Assembly (NCBI RefSeq): GCF_003634775.1
Contig: NZ_RBXB01000001.1
Span: forward strand, 372,001 to 436,000
DNA: 64,000 nt
Direction of reading: 5' to 3'
Source of the DNA: Chryseobacterium defluvii
GTDB lineage: Bacteria > Bacteroidota > Bacteroidia > Flavobacteriales > Weeksellaceae
Shown here: positions 51,794 through 59,631 of the stretch, one piece after another
How the letters are laid out: each line of letters opens with the position of its first letter
Position numbering within the stretch: position 1 is the stretch's first letter
Translations under genes and position numbers: made by a program
The notes under the pieces: generated by a model
What the model saw: the letters and a program-made list of their open reading frames with translations, nothing else
What the model was told of the DNA's origin: nothing
The model's database searches: none

Positions 51794-54238
51794 ATGGCTA
51801 TGAAAAAAAAATCGATCTTTTTAATTGCCGGAATTGCTACACTTTATTTCAATAATATGTATGCGCAGGAAAATCCTCAGGATTCCACTAAAACGGCATC
51901 TATTGATCAGGTGGTAATTACGGGGAATTCCAATCCGAAAAAGAAAATAGAATCCAGTACGGCAATTTCCACATTCAGTGCAAAAGAAATTCAGAAGCAG
52001 AATCCGGTAAGTGCGGCCGCCCTATTACAAAGAGTTCCCGGCTTTGCAGTAGAAACTTCAGGAGGTGAGGTTGGAAATAATCTTTTCGCAAGAGGTATTC
52101 CTTCAGCCGGAGCGTATGAATTTGTACAGGTACAGGAAGACGGTTTGCCTGTTTTTGAAGATGGGGCTTTACAGTTTGCCAATGCAGATAATTTTTTCCG
52201 TGTAGATAATACCGTAAGCAGATTGGAAGCTTTGAGAGGAGGTTCCGGTTCTATTTATGCCAATAATTCTCCGGGAGGGCTTATCAACTTTATTTCTAAA
52301 GAGGGAACCAATACCTTCAGAGGAGTAGCAAAGTTGGAAACCAGTACGTATGGATTGATGCGTACAGATGTTAATCTCGGGGGAGCTTTGATTGAAGATA
52401 AATTGTTTTTCAATATAGGAGGGTTTTACAGAACCGATGACGGGATCAGAAAAACAGGATTTAAAGCCAATAATGGGGGACAGATCAAAGCCAATCTAAA
52501 ATATGTTTTTGATAAAGGATATGCTAAAGTCTACTATAAAAAGTTAAACGACAGAAATACATTCTATCTCCCGATTCCTTTGGTTCAGAACGGGAATGAT
52601 TTAAAAGAATTTCCGGGATTTGATCCGAATTATGGAACTTACAGCTACAGAGCAATCAGTCAGCTTAATATCCCACAAGCGGGAGGCGGTTTTTTCAACA
52701 GAAGCTTAGAAGACGGAATTCATCCGAAAGTAGATGTAGTAGGAGCTGAGTTTAAATATGATTTAGGGGATAATTTTACAGTTTTAAATAAAGCAAAATA
52801 TACGAGTATTGATATGAATTATACAGGGATTTTCCCTGCCGGAGGACCGCAGCTCGCAGCTGATTTTGCAGCCAGTAACGGAATTTCAGGCAATAATTTC
52901 CAATATTCTTCAGTGAGTTCCGGAGCTATCATGAATCCTCAATATGTTCAGAAACTAGGATTCTGGGCCATAGACAAACAAATGAATAATTTTGTGAATG
53001 ATCTGCAGTTCAATTATAAGTTTGATAAAGGAAATATTACGGCAGGGTTTTACAAATCCAACTGGAAATCCCATCAATACTGGAACTGGAGCAATATTCT
53101 TACAACGGCTACAGACAGGCCACAGTTACTTAATTTAGTAGACTCTTCTCTGTCTCCGGGTGATTTAGGATATTCTAAAACCTACAACGGGGTGACCAAT
53201 ATGTCATTCTTATTGAGAGATTCTCAGATCCAGGGAAGCTTGAATGATTTATACCTGAATGTTGATTATAACATTACGGATAATTTAAGTTTCAATGGAG
53301 GAATTCGTTACAGCCGGGATTTTTATAAAGGCTACGGAGTCAACACAATTAGCTCCAATCTTAATAATTCAGATCTTACAACAGACGGAACTCATAGCTT
53401 CCTGACAACAACAGCAGATGAAAATATGTCTGTTTTAGGAAATAAATATACGTATTGGTATTATGATATTAGTAAGGTGTCTTACACATTGGCAACGAAC
53501 TATAAGATCAACAGGGAAAATGCCATTTATGCCCGCTTCTCCCACGGATTCAGATCCCCGAATGAAGAAGCATATTATAACAATATGAATGATTTGAGTA
53601 AAATTGAGCCGGTATATACAGATCAGCTGGAATTAGGGTATAAATATTACTCCCGCTCGTTTGATGTGGCTGTGATTCCTTTTTATTCTACACTTAAAAA
53701 TCTTTCCTTTACCGATGTGTATTCAGACGGAACTTCTGAAAATAAATTCGCTAACACTACCAATCTTGGGGTAGAATTGGAAGGATACGCAAGATTATTT
53801 AATAACTTATTGGAAGTAACATTTAATGGAACCTTCCAGAACCCTAAGTATAATGACTTCACAGGAAGGAATTCTGATGGAACCACATTCGATTACGATG
53901 GAAACTCTGTAAGGAGAATGCCTAAGTTTTACTTCAACATTTCACCGGCTGTTAATATTACGAAACAATGGAGAACTTATGTGAGCATGAATTATTATGG
54001 AAAACGTTTCCAGGATGAGAAAAATGCACAAACATTGCCGTCGTTTACTGAATTCGGAGCCGGAATGTCTTATCAGTTAGGAAAAATACGTTTTGCAGTT
54101 GACGGAACCAATATTTTTAATACTATTGGTATTACGGAAGGTGATCCCAGAGCTGGCTCTCCATCCGGAGACGGAATCATTATGGCAAGACCTATTATGG
54201 GTGCTGCTGCAAGAGCTTCCATTACGCTGGATTTCTAA
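51794..54238 (+). CDS. TonB-dependent receptor of the trehalose locus
   Basis: An 814-residue outer-membrane receptor. Signal peptide in residues 1-24 (MYAQEN at the cut). The plug domain spans about 40-175 (IDQVVITGNSNPKKKIESST, LLQRVPGFAVETSGGEVGNN, LEALRGGSGSIYANNSPGGL), and the barrel ends RASITLDF. It has no SusD partner and no carboxypeptidase-like extension. It probably brings trehalose or trehalose-bearing molecules across the outer membrane for the MFS transporter and trehalase. The start is ATG at 51794 or 51800. Confidence 0.9.
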   Translation: MAMKKKSIFLIAGIATLYFNNMYAQENPQDSTKTASIDQVVITGNSNPKKKIESSTAISTFSAKEIQKQNPVSAAALLQRVPGFAVETSGGEVGNNLFARGIPSAGAYEFVQVQEDGLPVFEDGALQFANADNFFRVDNTVSRLEALRGGSGSIYANNSPGGLINFISKEGTNTFRGVAKLETSTYGLMRTDVNLGGALIEDKLFFNIGGFYRTDDGIRKTGFKANNGGQIKANLKYVFDKGYAKVYYKKLNDRNTFYLPIPLVQNGNDLKEFPGFDPNYGTYSYRAISQLNIPQAGGGFFNRSLEDGIHPKVDVVGAEFKYDLGDNFTVLNKAKYTSIDMNYTGIFPAGGPQLAADFAASNGISGNNFQYSSVSSGAIMNPQYVQKLGFWAIDKQMNNFVNDLQFNYKFDKGNITAGFYKSNWKSHQYWNWSNILTTATDRPQLLNLVDSSLSPGDLGYSKTYNGVTNMSFLLRDSQIQGSLNDLYLNVDYNITDNLSFNGGIRYSRDFYKGYGVNTISSNLNNSDLTTDGTHSFLTTTADENMSVLGNKYTYWYYDISKVSYTLATNYKINRENAIYARFSHGFRSPNEEAYYNNMNDLSKIEPVYTDQLELGYKYYSRSFDVAVIPFYSTLKNLSFTDVYSDGTSENKFANTTNLGVELEGYARLFNNLLEVTFNGTFQNPKYNDFTGRNSDGTTFDYDGNSVRRMPKFYFNISPAVNITKQWRTYVSMNYYGKRFQDEKNAQTLPSFTEFGAGMSYQLGKIRFAVDGTNIFNTIGITEGDPRAGSPSGDGIIMARPIMGAAARASITLDF

Positions 54239-54249
54239 ACTTTTTACTT

Positions 54250-54297
54250 ATATTCAAAATACAACCGCTTCAATTGAAGCGGTTGTATTTTGAATAT
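54250..54297. terminator. Long palindromic bidirectional terminator
   Basis: A perfect 48-bp palindrome: 24-bp arms 54250-54273 and 54274-54297 with no spacer, core AACCGCTTCAA. It ends the trehalose operon and may also end the convergent MBL gene. Confidence 0.92.
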
Positions 54298-54348
54298 TTT
54301 AGAGCTCAAAACTTGAACCACGAATCTCGCAACCCGAATCCCGAACCT

Positions 54349-54987
54349 CTACCTCAAAAAAGGATTATATTGCTTCTCAAATCCAATCGTTGTAGGATTT
54401 CCATGTCCTGAAAAAACCTGAGTTTCCTCATCCAGAATGAAAAGTTTCGTCCTGATTCCCTCGATAAGCTGGTCATAATTTCCCTTGTACAAATCCGTTC
54501 TTCCGATGCTTCCTTCAAAAAGGACATCACCGGAGATCATGAATTTTTGATTGTCATTGTGATATACCACACTTCCCGGAGAATGTCCCGGAACGTGATA
54601 AATTTTAAATTCTTCACCGTCCAGTTCAAGAACGTTACCTTCATGGATATATTCAACATCCACTTTAACAGGGTTGACCTGAAATCCGAATCTCATTCCG
54701 CTTGCCTGAAGCATATCCAAAACTTCCTGATCTTCCTGATGCATCGTCACCGGAACTTTAAACTTGTCAAAAGCCCATTGCAGACCCAAAACATGATCAA
54801 TATGTGCATGAGTAAGAAGGATTTTCTGAATTTTCAACCCATTGCCGGTAATGAAATCATCAATCGCTTTGGTTTCCTGCTCATTCATATTTCCCGGATC
54901 AATCAGCCAGGCATTTTTGTTTTCATTAAAAATAATATAGGTGTTTTCGCTCGCGAAGTTGAATACGAAGCCTTGAATCTGAAGCAT
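54349..54987 (-). CDS. MBL-fold metallo-hydrolase (glyoxalase II-like)
   Basis: A 212-residue metallo-beta-lactamase-fold hydrolase. Metal ligands: LLTHAHIDHVLG (HxHxDH), HVPGHSPGSVVYH (His), SGDVLFEGSIGRTDL (Asp) and FSGHGNPTTIG (His). The compact length and the last motif fit the glyoxalase II-like/YcbL group, which hydrolyses thioesters. The exact substrate is unknown. Divergent from the T9SS plug gene. Confidence 0.9.
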   Translation of the reverse strand: MLQIQGFVFNFASENTYIIFNENKNAWLIDPGNMNEQETKAIDDFITGNGLKIQKILLTHAHIDHVLGLQWAFDKFKVPVTMHQEDQEVLDMLQASGMRFGFQVNPVKVDVEYIHEGNVLELDGEEFKIYHVPGHSPGSVVYHNDNQKFMISGDVLFEGSIGRTDLYKGNYDQLIEGIRTKLFILDEETQVFSGHGNPTTIGFEKQYNPFLR

Positions 54988-55004
54988 GTTCTGAATATTT
55001 TCAC

Positions 55005-55012
55005 CAAAAATA
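55005..55012 (-). promoter_or_regulatory. Putative -7 element of the MBL gene
   Basis: Minus strand TATTTTTG, 17 bp before the MBL start codon. Confidence 0.45.
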
Positions 55013-55056
55013 CGATATTATTAAGAAAATGCCGATTTTTCGTTATCTTCGTTATA

Positions 55057-56268
55057 ATGAAAACATTACGAATATTCTTATTGACTTTAAGCGGATTGGT
55101 TTTTGGACAGAATATCCAAAGTATACAATTATTCAACCCGCAGACCAATGATGAAACTCCTGTTATTAAGTTTGGAGAGAAGCTGATTTTGAGTTTTGAT
55201 GACCTTACCAATTCCAGTGAGATTTACAGATATACGATTAAACATTATGACCGAAACTGGAATGATGATAATCTTTTCTTTACAGAATTTGCAACAGGAA
55301 GCCTGAATGGTCTTTTAGATCAGTTTCAATACTCATTCAATACTTTACAAGCCTATACTCATTATACATTGGCATTCCCAAATGAGAGAATGCAGCCAAA
55401 AATCTCCGGGAATTTTGAGCTCATTGTTTATAAAGATTCTGCCGAAAAACCACTTTTTAAGAAAAGATTTTATGTAGTTGAAGATGCTGCTGCCTTAGCG
55501 CTGAATGTTTCCAGGATTGCAGATGCAAAAAATCCGAATATCAACCAAAGAGTAGAAGTACAGGCTGTTTCAAAAGGGGGTGATCTGTCTTCCAATGTAA
55601 ATTCTATGTCTCTGAATGTGATGCAGAATAACAACCTGAATGTTACAGCCAATAATTTAAGGCCAAGCTCAACACTAGGAAATAAATTGCTTTTCCAGCA
55701 AATGAGCCTGACTTTCCCGGGAAACAATGAATTTTATTATTTCGATAATAAAAATATAGATATGGCAGCAGATATGGTCCGTGCCACTGAAGTAAAAGAC
55801 GGGCTGAATAATACCTATTTGCATCCTGTTTGGGCCTATCCTTTAAATTATCAGTATCAACCGGACGTCAACGGAGCCTGGTACTACAGAAGGAATGATA
55901 TGGGAATTGAAAGAAATGCAGAAAGAGAAGCAGACTATGCATGGGTTTATTTTTCTCTGGATTCTGATAAAATGGATAAAGAAATTTATGTGTTGGGCGG
56001 ATTTAATGATTTTAAGCCTAATAAAGAATACCAGATGCAATATGATGAGGCCAATAAAAAATATGTGGCGAGAATTTACCTGAAACAAGGATTCTATAAT
56101 TATATCCTGGCTACAAAAGAATCTGACGGAACTTTAAACTTCGGGGAGGTTAACGGGAATTTCTGGCAAACAGAAAACCTTTATCAGGCATTTTTATATT
56201 TTGCTCCTTTCGGAAGAAATTATGATGGCTTGATGGGATATGGAGAATTCAGGACACCTGTAAGATAA
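55057..56268 (+). CDS. Type IX secretion system plug protein (DUF5103)
   Basis: A 403-residue protein. Signal peptide at residues 1-18 (MKTLRIFLLTLSGLVFGQ). Sequence features of the DUF5103/plug family: IQSIQLFNPQTNDETPVIKF, a first beta domain with YTIKHYDRNWNDDNLF, and a C-terminal domain with YVLGGFNDFKPNKEYQM, ARIYLKQGFYNYILA and NFWQTENLYQAFLYF. Plug proteins bind the periplasmic side of SprA and close the T9SS channel. The frame is open much further upstream (to 54547), but that part overlaps the MBL gene and the ATG at 55057 gives the signal peptide. Confidence 0.9.
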   Translation: MKTLRIFLLTLSGLVFGQNIQSIQLFNPQTNDETPVIKFGEKLILSFDDLTNSSEIYRYTIKHYDRNWNDDNLFFTEFATGSLNGLLDQFQYSFNTLQAYTHYTLAFPNERMQPKISGNFELIVYKDSAEKPLFKKRFYVVEDAAALALNVSRIADAKNPNINQRVEVQAVSKGGDLSSNVNSMSLNVMQNNNLNVTANNLRPSSTLGNKLLFQQMSLTFPGNNEFYYFDNKNIDMAADMVRATEVKDGLNNTYLHPVWAYPLNYQYQPDVNGAWYYRRNDMGIERNAEREADYAWVYFSLDSDKMDKEIYVLGGFNDFKPNKEYQMQYDEANKKYVARIYLKQGFYNYILATKESDGTLNFGEVNGNFWQTENLYQAFLYFAPFGRNYDGLMGYGEFRTPVR

Positions 56269-56294
56269 TTGAACTTAAAATATCTCAATAAAAC

Positions 56295-56320
56295 AAAACC
56301 TCCAAAAAATGGAGGTTTTT
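56295..56320. terminator. Terminator between plug protein and hemH
   Basis: AAAACCTCCA (56295-56304), 5-nt A loop, TGGAGGTTTT, then T run; the A-rich left flank also serves the minus strand. Confidence 0.88.
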
Positions 56321-56335
56321 ATATTATAAATAGTT

Positions 56336-57433
56336 CTAGACTAAGTAAAACTCATCCAACTTCTCTTCACACAAAGTTCTGATCACATCGATCCATCGGT
56401 CTTCATCATTCAAACAAGGGATATAATGAAAGTTTTCTCCACCTGCATGCAAAAATTCTTCTTTTCCTTCCACGGAAATCTCTTCCAGTGTTTCCAGGCA
56501 GTCTGAAACGAAGGCCGGACAAACAATAGCAAGGTTTTTTATTCCTTTTTTAGGAATGGTTTCCAATGTTTCATCCGTATAAGGCTCGATCCACTTATCT
56601 TTACCTAATCGGGACTGGAAAGAAACGATGGTTTTTTCTTTTGGAAGATTCAATCGTTCAATAACGGATTCGGTGGTTTTATAGCATTGATGACGATAGC
56701 AAAACTGGTGGCTCGGATTATCATCTCTGGAACAGCAATCGTTCAGATTACAGGTTTTGGTAGGATCTGTTTTATAAATATGCCTTTCCGGAACTCCATG
56801 ATAAGAGAATTGCAGAGCATCAAAATTTTCAGGCAGTTTTTCCTTAATACTTTCAGCCAAACAATCAATATAAATATCCCTGTTATAAAAAGGCTGTATA
56901 TAATTGATTTTTACACCCGGGAATTTTTTCTTTCTTACTTCTTCTGCCTTTTCGATCACTGTTTCCGTGGTGCTCATTGCATATTGCGGATACAGAGGGA
57001 AAAGAACGATTTCAGAAACCCCTTTGTCTGCCAACCTCTGAATTCCGTTTTCAATACTAGGCTCTGCATATCTCATTCCTATTTCTACAGGAACATCTAC
57101 CAGCTTTTGTAGTTTTTTCTGAATTTTTTCAGTGATGACAATTAATGGCGATCCTTTATCGGTCCAAACCGTTTTGTAGGCTTCTGCAGATTTTGCAGGT
57201 CTTGTTTTTAAAATAATTCCACGGACAAGAAGTGCACGGAAGATCCAACGGTAATCAATAACTCTTTCATCCATCAGGAACTCATCAAGATATTCTTTTA
57301 CATCCTTTACATCTGTAGATTTTGGCGAACCGAGATTGACTAATAAAATTCCCTTTTTAGAGTTTCGGGCTTCGGATTTCGAGAATTGTTTCTCCAAACT
57401 TTTTTGTTTTATATTTTTTATAATAACGAACAA
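56336..57433 (-). CDS. hemH: Ferrochelatase
   Basis: A 365-residue enzyme as framed, inserting iron into protoporphyrin IX. ILLVNLGSPKSTDVKDVKEY starts the conserved part; FSYHGVPERHIYKTDPTK contains the catalytic His, CFVSD-like VCPAFVSDCLETLEEI the conserved Glu, and CNLNDCC and HQCYK provide Cys residues seen in [2Fe-2S]-type or related ferrochelatases. There is no ATG before the conserved part: the frame opens with a TTG at 57433, and another TTG is at 57397. The first roughly 25 residues come from an apparent repeat sequence (CGAAATCCGAAGCCCGAAAC), so the start is uncertain. Confidence 0.9.
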   Translation of the reverse strand: MFVIIKNIKQKSLEKQFSKSEARNSKKGILLVNLGSPKSTDVKDVKEYLDEFLMDERVIDYRWIFRALLVRGIILKTRPAKSAEAYKTVWTDKGSPLIVITEKIQKKLQKLVDVPVEIGMRYAEPSIENGIQRLADKGVSEIVLFPLYPQYAMSTTETVIEKAEEVRKKKFPGVKINYIQPFYNRDIYIDCLAESIKEKLPENFDALQFSYHGVPERHIYKTDPTKTCNLNDCCSRDDNPSHQFCYRHQCYKTTESVIERLNLPKEKTIVSFQSRLGKDKWIEPYTDETLETIPKKGIKNLAIVCPAFVSDCLETLEEISVEGKEEFLHAGGENFHYIPCLNDEDRWIDVIRTLCEEKLDEFYLV

Positions 57434-57458
57434 CTATTAACTGTCAACTAGCAACTAA

Positions 57459-58337
57459 TTACCCATTGACAGCTTCTACTTTTTCCACTAAATCAGGAAC
57501 GAATTGCTTTAAAATATTCTCTATTCCGTTTTTCAGAGTCGCTGTGGAACTTGGACAACCGGAACAGGCACCCTGTAACAGCATTTTTGCCGTTTTGGTG
57601 CTTTCATCATATTCCATTAATGAAATTTTTCCACCGTCATTCTCTACGGCAGGAGCAACATATTCATTTAAAATATCAGAAATCTTCTGCTCATCATCCG
57701 TGTAATCTCTGTTGATGATCTTTTCAACAGGATTTTCATGTTTTTGAGGCTCAAGGTTGGAAATTACTCCTCCGTTCTGCAAGTATTCAGCTATGAAACC
57801 ACGAACAGCCATCATGATCTGATGCCATTCTACAGAACTGTCTTTAGTAACGGCAACAAAATTGTCAGAAATAAAAATTTCCTGAGCAAAATCGAATTCA
57901 TTAAAAATAGCCTGTGCTAAAGGAACTCCTTCAGCCGACTCTCTTGATTTCACCTCAACGAAACCATCCATCAGCAATTTGCTGGAAACAAACTTCATCA
58001 CATTGGGATTAGGAGTCATTTCCGCATAAATCTGGTACATTTCTTTCTTTTTTTGAAGGTAAATTCTCGGGTTAGCCAATAGCTCATCCTCAATGACGTT
58101 CTTCAGGCTTTCAGCTACATGCTCCCATTCTACAGTTTCCTGTTTGGCAATTGCCACAAAGTTAGCCGTGATGAAAACTCTCTCCACAAAAGGATAATTG
58201 AAAAGCTCCTGGGCAAGAGGAATTTCCGATATATCTGAACTTCTGTCCAATTCCAGAGACCCGGGAATCAAGTTGTAATCTGCTACAAATTTCATCACTT
58301 TTGGGTTTTCTGTAGGCTCTATAAGTATCTTACGCAT
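57459..58337 (-). CDS. Nfu/NifU-type iron-sulfur protein with tandem N-terminal domains
   Basis: A 292-residue protein. Two Nfu N-terminal-like domains in tandem (PTENPKVMKFVADYNLIPGS at about 8-27 and MTPNPNVMKFVSSKLLMDGF about 100 residues later), then a NifU domain (about 215-292) whose CxxC cluster-binding motif is in LLQGACSGCPSSTATLKNGI. Such proteins carry or assemble Fe-S clusters. The ATG at 58337 is used; the TTG at 58361 would lie within the -7 element. Next to hemH on the same strand, both iron-dependent. Confidence 0.92.
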   Translation of the reverse strand: MRKILIEPTENPKVMKFVADYNLIPGSLELDRSSDISEIPLAQELFNYPFVERVFITANFVAIAKQETVEWEHVAESLKNVIEDELLANPRIYLQKKKEMYQIYAEMTPNPNVMKFVSSKLLMDGFVEVKSRESAEGVPLAQAIFNEFDFAQEIFISDNFVAVTKDSSVEWHQIMMAVRGFIAEYLQNGGVISNLEPQKHENPVEKIINRDYTDDEQKISDILNEYVAPAVENDGGKISLMEYDESTKTAKMLLQGACSGCPSSTATLKNGIENILKQFVPDLVEKVEAVNG

Positions 58338-58358
58338 TTTTTCGTTAAATTTGAGATA

Positions 58359-58366
58359 CAAAAATA
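58359..58366 (-). promoter_or_regulatory. Putative -7 element of the Nfu gene
   Basis: Minus strand TATTTTTG, 21 bp before the ATG at 58337. Confidence 0.45.
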
Positions 58367-58504
58367 CGGATAAGAAGTTAGAAGTTATGAGTTAGAAGTT
58401 AGATTTTTGCTATCGCTGTAATTTAAAAATTATGAAGCTGAAACCTTACCTTCAGCTAGCTCGTTTTTCACATAACTTATTTTCTAAATTATCAAATTAA
58501 AATT

Positions 58505-59020
58505 ATGGCACTTGTAAAAGAACTTTTAGGAAAGACACCACAGATCGGAGAAAATACATTTTTGGCAGAAACAGCAACCATTATCGGGGATGTGGTGATG
58601 GGAAAAGATTGCAGTATCTGGTATAATGCTGTAATACGAGGAGATGTTCATTACATCAAAATGGGAAATAAAGTGAATGTTCAGGATAATGCCATGCTCC
58701 ATTGTACCTATCAGAAACATCCTTTAAATATCGGGAATAATGTTTCTATTGGTCATAATGCCATCGTTCACGGGTGCACTATTCAGGATAATGTTCTGAT
58801 TGGTATGGGAGCTATTGTCATGGATGATTGCCTGGTAGAAGAAAATTCCATAGTAGGAGCAGGGTCTGTAGTAACACAGGGAACTCACATCAAGTCCGGA
58901 GAAGTATGGGGCGGTATTCCTGCCAGAAAGATCAAAGATATTTCAGCACAGCTTTTAGAAGGAGAAGTCAACAGAATTGCTGATAATTATGTGAAATATT
59001 CTTCATGGTATAAAGACTAA
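58505..59020 (+). CDS. Gamma-carbonic-anhydrase family protein
   Basis: A 171-residue left-handed beta-helix protein with hexapeptide repeats (GDVVMGKDCSIWYNAVIRGD, VNVQDNAMLHCT, NVSIGHNAIVHGC). The three His metal ligands are found in order in HC, GHNAIVHGC, as in the PaaY/YrdA group. It is cytoplasmic. Whether it has carbonic anhydrase or another activity is not known. Its own terminator follows. Confidence 0.93.
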   Translation: MALVKELLGKTPQIGENTFLAETATIIGDVVMGKDCSIWYNAVIRGDVHYIKMGNKVNVQDNAMLHCTYQKHPLNIGNNVSIGHNAIVHGCTIQDNVLIGMGAIVMDDCLVEENSIVGAGSVVTQGTHIKSGEVWGGIPARKIKDISAQLLEGEVNRIADNYVKYSSWYKD

Positions 59021-59040
59021 TATTTTTGAAGCTAAAAATA

Positions 59041-59071
59041 AAACTCCGCCTAAACTTAGGCGGAGTTTTTT
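59041..59071. terminator. Terminator after the gamma-CA gene
   Basis: CTCCGCCTA (59044-59052), loop AACT, TAGGCGGAG, flanked by AAA and TTTTTT; between convergent genes. Confidence 0.92.
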
Positions 59072-59124
59072 ATCCTTAGTGTCAAATAGCCTGAGGGTTT
59101 AAGTCATCAATAGGCTTTGTATCT

Positions 59125-59556
59125 TTAGTAAACTAAAACGGCCTTCTCGTTTTCACATGTAATAGAGGCCGGCTCATTAGCCATCATACAGTCAGAGGTA
59201 ATATTATACTTCTTATTATATTCGGCCATTTTACTGGTGTATTCCTGAATCTTAGGCAAAATAACTGCTTCCTGTTTTTTAGGATAGGCAATATACGTCA
59301 CCGGTCCGCCGCATGCCTTTGAGCCAATAGGAGAAAATGCCCATTCATTGGGATCCGTACATTTCTCTTTCGCAATTTCTGCCTCAATTCCTGCTTTTAT
59401 TTTTTCAAGCTGGTTATTATCATATTTTTGACTGCTTTCATCTGCCGGTCTTTCCGAAACATCTTTAGGAAGAGTATTCGGGTCCGTAGTACTGGTACTT
59501 TTACAGGAAACGATAGTGAAAGCTATAACAGGAATATATAGAAATGCTTTTTTCAT
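59125..59556 (-). CDS. Small lipoprotein, unknown function
   Basis: A 143-residue lipoprotein: lipobox FTIVSCKS (Cys about 18). The C-terminal half has conserved-looking Cys residues (AKEKCTDPNEWAFSPIG, KACGGPVTYIAYPKK, SDCMMANEP, ITCENE), likely forming two disulfides. No known domain is recognised. It diverges from the helicase gene over a short 75-bp spacer. Confidence 0.8.
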   Translation of the reverse strand: MKKAFLYIPVIAFTIVSCKSTSTTDPNTLPKDVSERPADESSQKYDNNQLEKIKAGIEAEIAKEKCTDPNEWAFSPIGSKACGGPVTYIAYPKKQEAVILPKIQEYTSKMAEYNKKYNITSDCMMANEPASITCENEKAVLVY

Positions 59557-59631
59557 AAAATAATATTGTATCAGGGATTTTTCAAAATGTATGCCATTAC
59601 AAGATTTTCCAATTCATTTTCCGTAATTTTG

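Noticed and set aside
54547..55056. Upstream extension of the T9SS plug gene
   Set aside because: Antisense to the MBL gene; the ATG at 55057 gives a clear signal peptide.
58378..58402. Tandem repeat (GAAGTTA-type) before the gamma-CA gene
   Set aside because: Short imperfect copies of GTTAGAAGTTA; typical of spacers here, with no sign of a functional repeat.
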